Source: Deltaproteobacteria bacterium
GTDB taxonomy: Bacteria > Desulfobacterota_D > UBA1144 > Nemesobacterales > JAJCZQ01
NCBI GenBank assembly: GCA_029262335.1
Contig: JAJCZQ010000003.1
Location: forward strand, 33,098-97,097
Direction of reading: 5' to 3'
Length of the DNA stretch: 64,000 nt
Shown piece by piece: positions 34,462 through 42,362 of this stretch. Position 1 is the first letter of the stretch; each line of letters begins with the position of its first letter. The notes under the pieces are model-generated. The model saw only the letters and a program-made list of their open reading frames with translations. It made no database searches and was not told where the DNA came from. Made by a program: the position numbers and the translations under genes.

Positions 34462-35256
34462 CTAGTTCTTCCGGAATTTAGAAAATTCAGGCGGTCTTTT
34501 CTCCAAAAAGGCATCAATCCCTTCATGTGCTTCATCTGTAGTATGAAAAAGCTCAAGAGAGCTGAGACCCATCCTTGAAATCCCAAAGATATTGTCTGAA
34601 TCTGAATTAAATGAATATTTAAGAACTTTTATGGCAGTTGGACTCTTCTCAAGGATCTCCCCGCACCATTTATCAACTTCATCCATTAGCTCCTCAGTAG
34701 GTACAACAGCATTTACAAGTCCCATATCAAGAGCTTCCTGGGCAGAATACTTTCTGCATAGATACCATATCTCCCGGGCTTTCTTTTCTCCTACTATTCT
34801 GGAAAGGTATGCAGTACCAAACCCTGCATCAATGCTCCCTACCTTTGGCCCGACCTGTCCGAATATTGCGTTTTCAGCAGCAATGGTCATATCGCATACT
34901 ACCTGGAGGACATTTCCACCGCCTATTGCATAACCCTTTACCGCAGCAATTACCGGGACAGGTATATTCCTCAGTAAATAATGCAGCTGGGCTACATATT
35001 GGCCAACGGGGAGATATTTATCGTCTTCTTTACTTTTATTTTTCTTGGCTTTCTGGTCTCCGCCCGTACAAAATGCCCTGTCGCCGGCACCTGTTAATAT
35101 AAGTACTCCTGTTTTCCTGTCTTTCCATACATCTGTAATGGCATCTATCATTTCATATAGCGTCTTTGCCCTGAAAGCATTTAGAACTTCAGGCCGATTA
35201 ATGGTGATTATAGCCTTGCCCCTATTTTTTTCGTATATTATGTCATCGTAGTTCAT
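34462..35256 (-). CDS. menB: 1,4-dihydroxy-2-naphthoyl-CoA synthase
   Basis: Crotonase-family enzyme closing the second ring in menaquinone synthesis. A 264-residue protein with the MenB-type oxyanion/active-site stretch RAFCTGGDQ (about 60-68), GYAIGGGNVLQVVCDMTIA, FGQVGPKVGSIDAGFGTAYL, AREIWYLCRKYSAQEALDMGLVN and the C-terminal FLEKRPPEFSKF. These distinguish MenB from generic enoyl-CoA hydratases. No other men gene is nearby. It is read leftward from a good promoter at 35284-35312. Confidence 0.9.
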   Translation of the reverse strand: MNYDDIIYEKNRGKAIITINRPEVLNAFRAKTLYEMIDAITDVWKDRKTGVLILTGAGDRAFCTGGDQKAKKNKSKEDDKYLPVGQYVAQLHYLLRNIPVPVIAAVKGYAIGGGNVLQVVCDMTIAAENAIFGQVGPKVGSIDAGFGTAYLSRIVGEKKAREIWYLCRKYSAQEALDMGLVNAVVPTEELMDEVDKWCGEILEKSPTAIKVLKYSFNSDSDNIFGISRMGLSSLELFHTTDEAHEGIDAFLEKRPPEFSKFRKN

Positions 35257-35283
35257 AGTGTTTTCCCGGAAGTTTTTTAATTA

Positions 35284-35312
35284 ATCATAAATTGCCGGAA
35301 TTTTTTAGTCAA
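35284..35312 (-). promoter_or_regulatory. menB promoter
   Basis: Minus strand: TTGACT (35307-35312), a 17-bp spacer and TATGAT (35284-35289), with the menB ATG about 28 bp downstream. Confidence 0.6.
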
Positions 35313-35411
35313 AGTGTATTGAATGATTAATTTTAAAATATGATATTATAGATTCTCACTTATGAATCAACTCTTTAATAAGCTTTTTACACCAGGAAAG
35401 GAAATACAGTT

Positions 35412-36455
35412 TTGCTTGATGCAATAGTTGTAGGTGCTGGGGTGTCCGGACTTCATGCTGCATGGAAGCTAGAAAAAGCCGGAAAAGAGGTTTTGGTACT
35501 CGAAGCACGCAGCAGGGTAGGCGGCCGTCTTCTTTCAGTAAATATTAATGGCAGTGATGACAAGCTTGATATAGGTGCAACCTGGATCTGGCCGGGAGAA
35601 GTACGTGTTGACTCACTAATAACCGAACTTGGCCTTGAGACTTTCCCGCAATACGTAAATGGGGCTCTGCTTTATGATACTCATGGCGGCCCTCAATCAG
35701 TACCAACGGATAGTAATGGAATTCTTTCATTGAGAGTAAAGGGTGGTATGACTTCTATTACTGATTCTATTGCAGGACGGCTCAAAGACGGAACAATCCA
35801 ATTAAACTCCGTAGTAAATGAAGTAAGATATGAAAAAGACGGGGAAATAAAAGTAATTCTTGCAGGTGATAAAACTTTTACTGCTAAGAATGTATTAATT
35901 GCAGTCCCGCCTGCATTGGCAGTAAGGCATATAAAATTCTCACCAGAGCTTTCCGAGAACCTTATCCGTATAGCCAGAGTTACGCCCGTGTGGATGGGAA
36001 TAATTATTAAGACGGTAATTGTATATGAAACTCCCTTTTGGAGGGATGCAGGTTTTTCCGGGACTGTGATGTCAGCGCTAGGCCCTCTCCAGGAAATTCA
36101 TGATATGTGCGGCCCTGATGGAAAACCAGCGGCACTGTTTGGTTTTACTGCTATGCAGTCTCCAAATCAGAAAGCTCCAACAAGAGAAGAAGTTATTGAG
36201 CAGTTTGTAAGGCTTTATGGACAGCCGGCAGAAAATCCAATTGAAGTTGTTATCCAGGACTGGAGTAGTGAAATCTATACATCTCCGCAAGATGTATTTC
36301 GCCTGCAAAACTATAATCTATTTGGTGAAAGAATATACGAGGGAACATTTCTAAGCGGAAGGCTTCATTTTTGTTCATGTGAGACAAGCGGAAGGAATGG
36401 GCATATAGAAGATGCATTGGCGGCATCGGAGCGGGCAGTAAAAGCTGTATTGTAA
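35412..36455 (+). CDS. Flavin-containing amine oxidase-like protein
   Basis: A 347-residue FAD oxidoreductase of the monoamine oxidase/desaturase superfamily. FAD motifs: VVGAGVSGLHAAWKLEKAG (6-24), VLEARSRVGGR (32-42) and a C-terminal FAD segment (LSGRLHFCSCETSGRNGHIEDALAASERA) in which CETS-like residues take the place of the usual AGEHT. Start TTG at 35412, with AAGGAAA upstream. It is shorter than typical MAOs because the substrate domain is compact. The substrate is unknown. It diverges from menB. Confidence 0.85.
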   Translation: MLDAIVVGAGVSGLHAAWKLEKAGKEVLVLEARSRVGGRLLSVNINGSDDKLDIGATWIWPGEVRVDSLITELGLETFPQYVNGALLYDTHGGPQSVPTDSNGILSLRVKGGMTSITDSIAGRLKDGTIQLNSVVNEVRYEKDGEIKVILAGDKTFTAKNVLIAVPPALAVRHIKFSPELSENLIRIARVTPVWMGIIIKTVIVYETPFWRDAGFSGTVMSALGPLQEIHDMCGPDGKPAALFGFTAMQSPNQKAPTREEVIEQFVRLYGQPAENPIEVVIQDWSSEIYTSPQDVFRLQNYNLFGERIYEGTFLSGRLHFCSCETSGRNGHIEDALAASERAVKAVL

Positions 36456-36522
36456 AGTTAAAAGTAAGTTTTATTCACTTTATGATATTCTTTTTATAAA
36501 TAAATTTGTTTAGGACCAGTAA

Positions 36523-36993
36523 ATGAAACGAAATATTCTTTTACCATTATTTATTATTACAATTTTATTATCTTCCTGTGCCGGAATTGGCCAGAGCCTC
36601 ATTAAGGCCCCGGGCCTAAACATTACCAATGTAAGAGTTTCCAATCTGTCATTAACAAACCAAAATATAGTATTCACTCTTGGGATAGATAATCCCAATC
36701 CAATTCCGATACCTTTAAAAGGGCTTAGTTATAAGCTTGATCTTAATGGAGTAGAGTTTGCCAATGGCTTTAATGAAAGTGATCTCAGCATACCTGCTGG
36801 GGGCAACAGCGTGATGGACCTCAATATAGAGGGGGATTTGATTTCGTTTATCAGGGAGTTTGGCGGTATTAATCAGGGTGGGCTGGATTATAATCTTTCA
36901 GGAGACATTGCACTTCTAAGCAGTTCGCTAAGGTTTCCATACAACCAGGAAGGCAGGTTAACCCTCGGGACACTCTTTAATGTGTTTAAATAA
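36523..36993 (+). CDS. LEA14-like (WHy domain) lipoprotein
   Basis: A 156-residue lipoprotein: hydrophobic segment 5-16 and lipobox LSSC with C19. The mature part is a water-stress/hypersensitive-response (LEA type 2) domain: ITNVRVSNLSLTNQNIVFTLGIDNPNPIPIPLKGLSYKLDLNGVEFANG, with the NPNPIPIPL signature of the family. Such proteins are probably membrane-anchored and of unknown exact role, possibly in desiccation or envelope stability. It precedes the accessory stretch. Confidence 0.85.
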   Translation: MKRNILLPLFIITILLSSCAGIGQSLIKAPGLNITNVRVSNLSLTNQNIVFTLGIDNPNPIPIPLKGLSYKLDLNGVEFANGFNESDLSIPAGGNSVMDLNIEGDLISFIREFGGINQGGLDYNLSGDIALLSSSLRFPYNQEGRLTLGTLFNVFK

Positions 36994-37050
36994 TTTATAT
37001 TATTTTTTTTATAAATTTTAGAAAAATGATTACCAATCCCATATTTTAGA

Positions 37051-37740
37051 ATGATAATTTCACACAAACATAAATTTATATTTATTAAGACACTTAAGAC
37101 TGCCGGTACCAGTATTGAAGTGTTTTTGTCAAAACATTGTGGTGAGGATGATATTGTGACACCAATAAATCCTATGATTGAAGGTCACAATCCCTGCAAT
37201 TATAAAGGCTTATGGAATCCTATTAATGAATTAATTCAGCATAATGCTATTCATTTTAAAACAACATTTAATGACCTTAAACATAGAAGAAAATTTTATA
37301 ATCATATTTCAGCCAGCAAAGTGATGTGCAGGGTATCAAATGAAATCTGGAACAGCTATTTCAAGTTTTGTGTTGAAAGGAATCCCTGGGACAAAACATT
37401 ATCTCACTATCATATGCTAAATACCAGGTGGGCGGGTGGAGACCTTACTTTTGATCAGTGTATTGAAAGAAAAATGTTACCAATAAATTATCGCAATTAT
37501 ACAGATAAAAACGATAAGATTTTAGTTGATGAAGTCTTAAAATATGAGTTCCTTAATGAAGGACTATCAGGAATATTTAAAGAATTAAATATTCCCTTTG
37601 AAGGTGATTTGGGAATAAGGGCTAAATCTGAATACAGGAAGGACCGCAGGCCTTATCAGGAAGTTTATACCAGGAAGCAAAAAGAGTTTATTGAGAAAGC
37701 TTTCTCAAAAGAGATTGAGATGCATGGTTACAGCTTCTGA
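37051..37740 (+). CDS. Sulfotransferase-family protein
   Basis: A 229-residue PAPS-dependent sulfotransferase. The 5'-phosphosulfate loop is FIKTLKTAGTSIE (11-23; most relatives read IPKTAGTS) and the 3'-phosphate site is CVERNPWDKTLSHY (107-120, R110 and S118). The substrate is presumably a carbohydrate, as in similar bacterial enzymes. Codon use is AT-rich compared with core genes here, hinting at transfer. A second sulfotransferase lies at 43341. Confidence 0.85.
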   Translation: MIISHKHKFIFIKTLKTAGTSIEVFLSKHCGEDDIVTPINPMIEGHNPCNYKGLWNPINELIQHNAIHFKTTFNDLKHRRKFYNHISASKVMCRVSNEIWNSYFKFCVERNPWDKTLSHYHMLNTRWAGGDLTFDQCIERKMLPINYRNYTDKNDKILVDEVLKYEFLNEGLSGIFKELNIPFEGDLGIRAKSEYRKDRRPYQEVYTRKQKEFIEKAFSKEIEMHGYSF

Positions 37741-37824
37741 TTAAGCTGCCAGAATCCCAACCAGTACTATAAATATTATTGCAGCAGCTATCATGCCGAG
37801 AATTACATAAATATATTGTTTCAT
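37741..37824 (-). CDS. Single-pass membrane peptide of 27 residues
   Basis: A short minus-strand frame with ATG at 37822-37824 and a stop at 37741-37743, immediately after the convergent sulfotransferase stop. It begins MKQYIYVILG and continues as an almost unbroken hydrophobic helix (MIAAAIIFIVLVGILAA) long enough to cross a membrane. GGGAG lies about 10 nt upstream. The run of hydrophobic codons with a basic start is typical of real small membrane proteins, but the frame is short enough that chance cannot be excluded. Confidence 0.5.
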   Translation of the reverse strand: MKQYIYVILGMIAAAIIFIVLVGILAA

Positions 37825-37931
37825 AGTATATATTCTCCCTCATACGCTTTTTCATATAATAATATAATTCTAATATATAATTTTTCTCAATATTGGATTA
37901 GAATTAATTCAAATAGTATTTAATAACTAAA

Positions 37932-38366
37932 ATGGCAAAAGCAAAACTAAAAACAACTCAAAACAAAAAATCTGTTAAGGATTTTATTGCGTCGGTTGAA
38001 AATGAACAAAGACGCAATGATGCGAAGACTTTACTCAAACTGTTTAACCGTGTGACGGGAATGAAGCCCAAAATGTGGGGGGCCAGTATCATCGGTTATG
38101 GCCGTTATGAATATAAATATGCAAGCGGCCGTGAGGGCGAGTTTATGATGACGGGTTTTAGTCCACGAAAAACCAGTTCTACAATCTACATAATGCCAGG
38201 TTACCAGGACCTTTCTGGAATGCTGGACCGTCTTGGAAAACATAAAACAGGGAAATCCTGTCTTTATATTAACAAACTCAGTGATGTAGACCCTGGAGTA
38301 CTGGAAGAGATTATTAACTTGGGGCTGGACTATATGCGTAATAAATACAAAACCTCTGATGAATAA
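37932..38366 (+). CDS. DUF1801 (YdhG-like) protein
   Basis: A 144-residue soluble protein of the DUF1801/YdhG superfamily. Family features: VKDFIASVENEQRRNDAKTLLKLFNRVTG (15-43), KMWGASIIGYGRYEYKYASGREGEFMMTGFSPRK, IYIMPGY and LGKHKTGKSCLYINKLSDVD. The fold binds iron or ligand in some members, but the function is undefined. ATG at 37932. Confidence 0.88.
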   Translation: MAKAKLKTTQNKKSVKDFIASVENEQRRNDAKTLLKLFNRVTGMKPKMWGASIIGYGRYEYKYASGREGEFMMTGFSPRKTSSTIYIMPGYQDLSGMLDRLGKHKTGKSCLYINKLSDVDPGVLEEIINLGLDYMRNKYKTSDE

Positions 38367-38375
38367 AATTACTAC

Positions 38376-38753
38376 GTGAAGAAACGATTATTAATACTCA
38401 TTATTCTGGTTGTTGGTTTTGGATTACCAAATCTTCTCTGGTTAACAAATTCTACATTAAAGTTTAGTAATAAGAGTGATAAAATACTAAGTTCCATCAT
38501 AGTCTATGTTGATGAAAAGGAAGTAAAACCGGATGATCTAAAACCAGGTGAAAGCAGGTTTGTTTTTCTGCCTAAGTCGGGTGAATCTACGGTTATGATT
38601 TCTTATATCTCAGGCGGTAAATCCGAAACTATCTGCCATGAATATGTAGAGGATGGAATGTATCACGTTGAAGCTAAAGTATCAGTACCAAATAAAAACT
38701 GTAAAGTCTCACTTCCTATCTTCTCAGAACTATTATTATTAAAACTTTTCTGA
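38376..38753 (+). CDS. Small exported or membrane-anchored protein, unknown
   Basis: A 125-residue protein from GTG at 38376. Residues 3-24 (RLLILIILVVGFGLPNLLWLT) form a signal anchor and the rest is a small beta-rich domain (KFSNKSDKILSSIIVYVDEKEVKPDDLKPGESRFVFLP) with two cysteines in its C-terminal half. It follows the DUF1801 gene by 9 bp and converges with the Cys-rich lipoprotein. No family recognized. Confidence 0.65.
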   Translation: MKKRLLILIILVVGFGLPNLLWLTNSTLKFSNKSDKILSSIIVYVDEKEVKPDDLKPGESRFVFLPKSGESTVMISYISGGKSETICHEYVEDGMYHVEAKVSVPNKNCKVSLPIFSELLLLKLF

Positions 38754-38761
38754 AAATCATA

Positions 38762-39193
38762 TCATTCACAGCCAACAGTTTTTAAACCCATCTCATTATA
38801 TCTGATCATCCCGTTCAAAATGTTATTAAAACATGCTTTGTATTGGCTCTGGTTAATCATTTCAGTCTCTGCGCCCCTTGAGCACATACACATGCTGCCA
38901 TCTCCCATGCATTCAAGAGTAATTGTCGGTGCACTGTCAGGAAGCAGTGCTATTCCAAACACAGTTGTTGCACACTCAACGGATGTTGAGGCATCACCTA
39001 TCCCTACTATGTCATTCTGATTAAAACAAGGGCATCCCTCAGTAGCTTCTTCCTCTAAATTCGGGACAGCTTCCTGGGCTTCACTGTCCGGGACAAGCAT
39101 ATTGCCGTCCGAATCACATGATGTAAATACAAATAAAAATAATAAAGGTAGTACCAGAAAAACAGTTTTAATTTTTTTTATAGAAAAATTCAT
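38762..39193 (-). CDS. Cysteine-rich lipoprotein, unknown function
   Basis: A 143-residue protein from the ATG at 39193, chosen because GGAG lies 6 nt upstream. Hydrophobic 11-22 ends in a lipobox-like FVFTSC. The mature part contains nine cysteines including the lipidated one, several in close pairs (GCPC, CMC), and an acidic linker, suggesting disulfides or a bound metal. In-frame codons further upstream give an unlikely longer product. Function unknown. Confidence 0.65.
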   Translation of the reverse strand: MNFSIKKIKTVFLVLPLLFLFVFTSCDSDGNMLVPDSEAQEAVPNLEEEATEGCPCFNQNDIVGIGDASTSVECATTVFGIALLPDSAPTITLECMGDGSMCMCSRGAETEMINQSQYKACFNNILNGMIRYNEMGLKTVGCE

Positions 39194-39336
39194 TATTATC
39201 TCCATAGTAATTCTTAATTTATGACTTAATATTATAACCCAATTTATATCTGAAAGGTTTCGGATGAAGTAGTTTTTTTTAATAAAAGTTATATTCAAGG
39301 TTCTTATATAAAAACCTTACTAACAAATTTTATCTA

Positions 39337-40074
39337 ATGAAATTACTGATTAATTATGCAAATAATAAATATAAAAGCAGCCAGAAACTAAATTCGAAAA
39401 GCGGATTAGAGGTAGGTGCTTTTGATAAAGTAATATCTTATTCTCCAAAAGATATTGATACTGACTTTTTTCAACAAAATAAAAGTATCTTAAGTCAGAA
39501 AGAAGGTAATGGCGTCTGGTTGTGGAAACCATATTTTATAAAGAAATCACTGGAAACATTAAACAATAATGACTTCTTATTTTATAGTGACTCAGGCGCA
39601 TATTTTATTGATTCGATTGACCCTCTAATAAATATCAGCCTGGAATACGGGCAGGACATTATACCGTTCGAATTATTTCCACATTTAGAAAGAGAATGGA
39701 CCAAGAGGGACACTTTTATATTAATGGATTGTGACACCCGGAGTTTTACTGATACAAGGCAAAGGCTCTCTGGTTTTATTCTCTGGAAAAAATCAGAATT
39801 TACCATGAATTTTATAAATGAATATTTGCAATATGCCAAAGATGAAAAAATTATAACAGAACTTGAAAATCAATGCGGTTATCCAAACTATCCTGATTTC
39901 AGGGCGCACAGACACGACCAGTCTTTATTCAGTCTTTTATCCAAAAAATATCAATTAAATGCATACAGGGACCCAACCCAATGGGGTAATGGGTTAATGG
40001 AAGAATATCCTACATCGAACTATAACCAGATAATTGAATCAACAAGGAGAAAAGGGTTTTTCTGGGTATTTTAA
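39337..40074 (+). CDS. Glycosyltransferase-like protein of capsule-locus type
   Basis: A 245-residue soluble protein. The stretch VWLWKPYFIKKSLETLNNNDFLFYSDSGAYF (60-90) closely resembles a family often found in capsule and O-antigen loci, which shares a WKPY motif followed by a D-x-D-like acidic pair. Sugar-nucleotide transfer is therefore likely, but donor and acceptor are unknown. Later segments (GFILWKKSEFTMNF, RAHRHDQSLFSLL) fit the same family. AT-rich codon use; it stands alone between unrelated genes. Confidence 0.7.
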   Translation: MKLLINYANNKYKSSQKLNSKSGLEVGAFDKVISYSPKDIDTDFFQQNKSILSQKEGNGVWLWKPYFIKKSLETLNNNDFLFYSDSGAYFIDSIDPLINISLEYGQDIIPFELFPHLEREWTKRDTFILMDCDTRSFTDTRQRLSGFILWKKSEFTMNFINEYLQYAKDEKIITELENQCGYPNYPDFRAHRHDQSLFSLLSKKYQLNAYRDPTQWGNGLMEEYPTSNYNQIIESTRRKGFFWVF

Positions 40075-40102
40075 AAGCAAAACTACTTTTTATTAGTATC
40101 TT

Positions 40103-40131
40103 TTGACATAAATTAAGATTTATACTATTAT
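40103..40131 (+). promoter_or_regulatory. Sigma70-type promoter
   Basis: TTGACA (40103-40108, perfect), a 17-bp spacer and TATTAT (40126-40131), 27 bp before the ATG at 40158; the leader ends in AAGGGGGA. Confidence 0.7.
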
Positions 40132-40157
40132 CAACAATAATAAGGGGGACTTACCGA

Positions 40158-41006
40158 ATGAAACTATTTAAAAATACCATATTAATTATGGTCTTAGCAT
40201 TATCAGCATTTTTTACTATTTCCACTGAATTAATTGCCGGCAACTCTGCGACTGGAACTCTTACTGTAGATGGGGATAAAACCGTAATAAAACATGCATA
40301 TGCAGAAGAGTATGATGGTGATATAACTATCGGCCTGTTTGACAATGAAGTACCTGATGGAATGTTTCCTGACGGGGTTTATAACCTTGGAGAGCAGGGC
40401 AAACTAAAGGGAATTGTCTTTGTAGTTTCATCTGACAAAAAGGAGCTGATGAGCGGAGGGTTATATAACCTTATGAATGCCATACATTCATATCCCAAAT
40501 GGAACAAACTCGGGACAATAGGTAATGGCCAACTGACAGCTAAAATGTCCGAGGGGGATTTATTTTCGGGAACGATTAAGACCCCTTCTGAAAATGATAT
40601 TGATGGCCATAAATTTACATATGAAATAAAATTTTCCGTAAATTTAAAAAAAGAGCCGATCAAACTTACAATGACCGGGAAATCTGATGAACCGTCCAAG
40701 GCTTTTGGTGCATGGGGCGCAGCCCTTTTTGCCGGAGATATTGAAGAGTACAAAAAGCACAGTTCCAGTCAGGTACTTGAGATGATGCCCGATGACCCGG
40801 CTGAACTAAAGGAAGGAATTGAATTTCAACAGCTGGTTTTCCCAAACAATATTGAGATCGTCAGCAGCAGTATTGAAGGGGATAAAGCGGTCTTAAAAGC
40901 AAAGGGTACCAAGGGCACAGAAGTTTCAATTGGCAATGTGACAATGGTAAAAGAAGATGGTCTTTGGAAGGTCGGCGAACAATCATGGGAATCAGGAACT
41001 AATTAG
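40158..41006 (+). CDS. Secreted protein of unknown function
   Basis: A 282-residue protein with a signal sequence (hydrophobic 7-23, cleavage likely after IAG). The N-terminal half has repeated short beta segments (ATGTLTVDGDKTVIKHAYAEEYDGDITIGLFDN). The C-terminal part ends with NVTMVKEDGLWKVGEQSWES, which recalls the last strand of NTF2-like domains. A strong promoter lies upstream. No catalytic motif seen; periplasmic or secreted location expected. Confidence 0.7.
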   Translation: MKLFKNTILIMVLALSAFFTISTELIAGNSATGTLTVDGDKTVIKHAYAEEYDGDITIGLFDNEVPDGMFPDGVYNLGEQGKLKGIVFVVSSDKKELMSGGLYNLMNAIHSYPKWNKLGTIGNGQLTAKMSEGDLFSGTIKTPSENDIDGHKFTYEIKFSVNLKKEPIKLTMTGKSDEPSKAFGAWGAALFAGDIEEYKKHSSSQVLEMMPDDPAELKEGIEFQQLVFPNNIEIVSSSIEGDKAVLKAKGTKGTEVSIGNVTMVKEDGLWKVGEQSWESGTN

Positions 41007-41060
41007 TACTATTGTATACTGATTATATAATAGTATTACATAATAATTTGGAGGGGATTT

Positions 41061-41426
41061 ATGAACTGGTACATTGAGGTATTAAAAAAATATACAGAAT
41101 TTAGCGGAAGATCGAGAAGGAAAGAATACTGGTATTTTGTCCTTTTCAATTTTATTGTTTCAATTGTACTGATTGGTGTTGATAGTATGGTCGGCACTTT
41201 GAATTCTGAAGGAGGTTATGGAGTATTCAGCACAATATATTCCATTGCAGTATTATTGCCAACAATTGGTGTTGGTATACGAAGACTCCATGATATCGGA
41301 AGAACCGGCTGGTGGCTTTTAATCGGGTTATTACCGTTAATAGGCTTCATTGTCTTAATTATCTTTTTTGTTAAGGACAGTCAGCCTGGAGAAAATCAGT
41401 ACGGGCCAAATCCAAAGGGTGCATAA
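41061..41426 (+). CDS. DUF805 membrane protein
   Basis: A 121-residue inner-membrane protein. Family hallmarks: FSGRSRRKEYWYFVLFNF (14-31), three to four hydrophobic helices, GVGIRRLHDIGRTGWWLL and a short C-terminal tail GPNPKGA. A strong GGAGGGG precedes the ATG. Function of DUF805 is not established. Confidence 0.92.
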   Translation: MNWYIEVLKKYTEFSGRSRRKEYWYFVLFNFIVSIVLIGVDSMVGTLNSEGGYGVFSTIYSIAVLLPTIGVGIRRLHDIGRTGWWLLIGLLPLIGFIVLIIFFVKDSQPGENQYGPNPKGA

Positions 41427-41445
41427 ATCTTAATTTTGTTGGTGT

Positions 41446-41802
41446 ATGTCCTCTAAAATAAAAATTAATTATATTGAGTTTCAGGTTAAAGATATTGAGA
41501 CCGCAAAATCTTTTTATGGAAATACCTTTGGCTGGACATTTCAGGACTATGGGCCTGACTACTGTGCATTTAATGACGGGGATATAGATGGCGGATTCTT
41601 TACCTCAGCTTTTAGTTCCAGTACTTCAAACGGGGCGGTACTTGTGGTCCTTTATACTCACAAGATAGAAGTTGTATATGATCTGATAATAAAAAACGGC
41701 GGTAAAATTGTAAAAGAAATTTTTTCTTTTCCCGGCGGAAGGCGATTTCACTTTACAGACCCTGCCGGGAATGAACTTGCTGTGTGGACCGATAAACAGT
41801 AA
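41446..41802 (+). CDS. Glyoxalase/bleomycin-resistance (VOC) family protein
   Basis: A 118-residue single-unit VOC protein: IEFQVKDIETAKSFYGNTFGW (8-28), GDIDGGFF, VLYTHKIEVVYDLIIKNGGKIVKEIF and FHFTDPAGNELAVW. The metal-ligand positions are partly retained (E9 and the final E). Members range from lyases to simple binding proteins, so activity is not predicted. It follows the DUF805 gene by 19 bp. Confidence 0.88.
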   Translation: MSSKIKINYIEFQVKDIETAKSFYGNTFGWTFQDYGPDYCAFNDGDIDGGFFTSAFSSSTSNGAVLVVLYTHKIEVVYDLIIKNGGKIVKEIFSFPGGRRFHFTDPAGNELAVWTDKQ

Positions 41803-41859
41803 TTTGAGTCAGGGATGAAAATCTATATTTTACATATATCTTTAAAATGGAGTATCTAA

Positions 41860-42240
41860 ATGTTAAGTGAAGAACAAAAGGCAGTTGTAATTAATGCCGT
41901 AAAAAAAGCAAGCCAGGAATGGCAAACTGCTTTCAATTCGGGTGATGTAGAGGGATGTGTTGCACAGTATGAACCAAATGCTGTAATGAATGTAAACCCT
42001 TTCGGCCAGTTTGCAGGTACTGAAAGAATAAGGGCATTTTGGCAAAAGCTCATTGATGACGGATTCTCAGGGGTAGAATATATCGATCCTGAAATAGAAG
42101 TTATTAATGAAAGCAGGGCTGAATTAAAAGCAGGGTGGAAGATGAATAAAGCACACGGTGTTATTCACAGGGAGCTTTGGGTACTGCAGCAAGATGGATC
42201 TGCCAAACTCCGTGAAGATAATTTTGAAGCACTAGCCTGA
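41860..42240 (+). CDS. NTF2-like (SnoaL/DUF4440-type) protein
   Basis: A 126-residue small cone-shaped-fold protein: helix AVKKASQEWQTAFNSGDVEGCVAQYEPNAVMNVNP (14-47), a strand-turn FAGTERIRAFWQKL, and C-terminal beta strands (RAELKAGWKMNKAHGVIHRELWVLQ). The arrangement is typical of SnoaL-like ketosteroid-isomerase-fold proteins; the active residues vary too much to name a substrate. Confidence 0.8.
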   Translation: MLSEEQKAVVINAVKKASQEWQTAFNSGDVEGCVAQYEPNAVMNVNPFGQFAGTERIRAFWQKLIDDGFSGVEYIDPEIEVINESRAELKAGWKMNKAHGVIHRELWVLQQDGSAKLREDNFEALA

Positions 42241-42248
42241 TAAATCTT

Positions 42249-42270
42249 TACTAATACTTATGTATTAGTA
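42249..42270 (+). terminator. AT-rich stem-loop after the NTF2-like gene
   Basis: TACTAATAC (42249-42257) and GTATTAGTA (42262-42270) form a perfect 9-bp stem with a TTAT loop, followed by a T-rich but not uninterrupted tract. A weak terminator is the simplest reading. Confidence 0.4.
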
Positions 42271-42362
42271 CTTACTTCTTTATATATTCCAATTTTCAAA
42301 AAGTGAGGGTTAGTGTAATAAACCAACTGCAGTAACTGATAGTAAATATCAAACCATATAAA

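Noticed and set aside
41005..41037. Stem-loop between the secreted protein and the DUF805 gene
   Set aside because: The arms (TACTATT/AATAGTA) are short and AT-rich with a 15-nt loop; expected by chance in such sequence.
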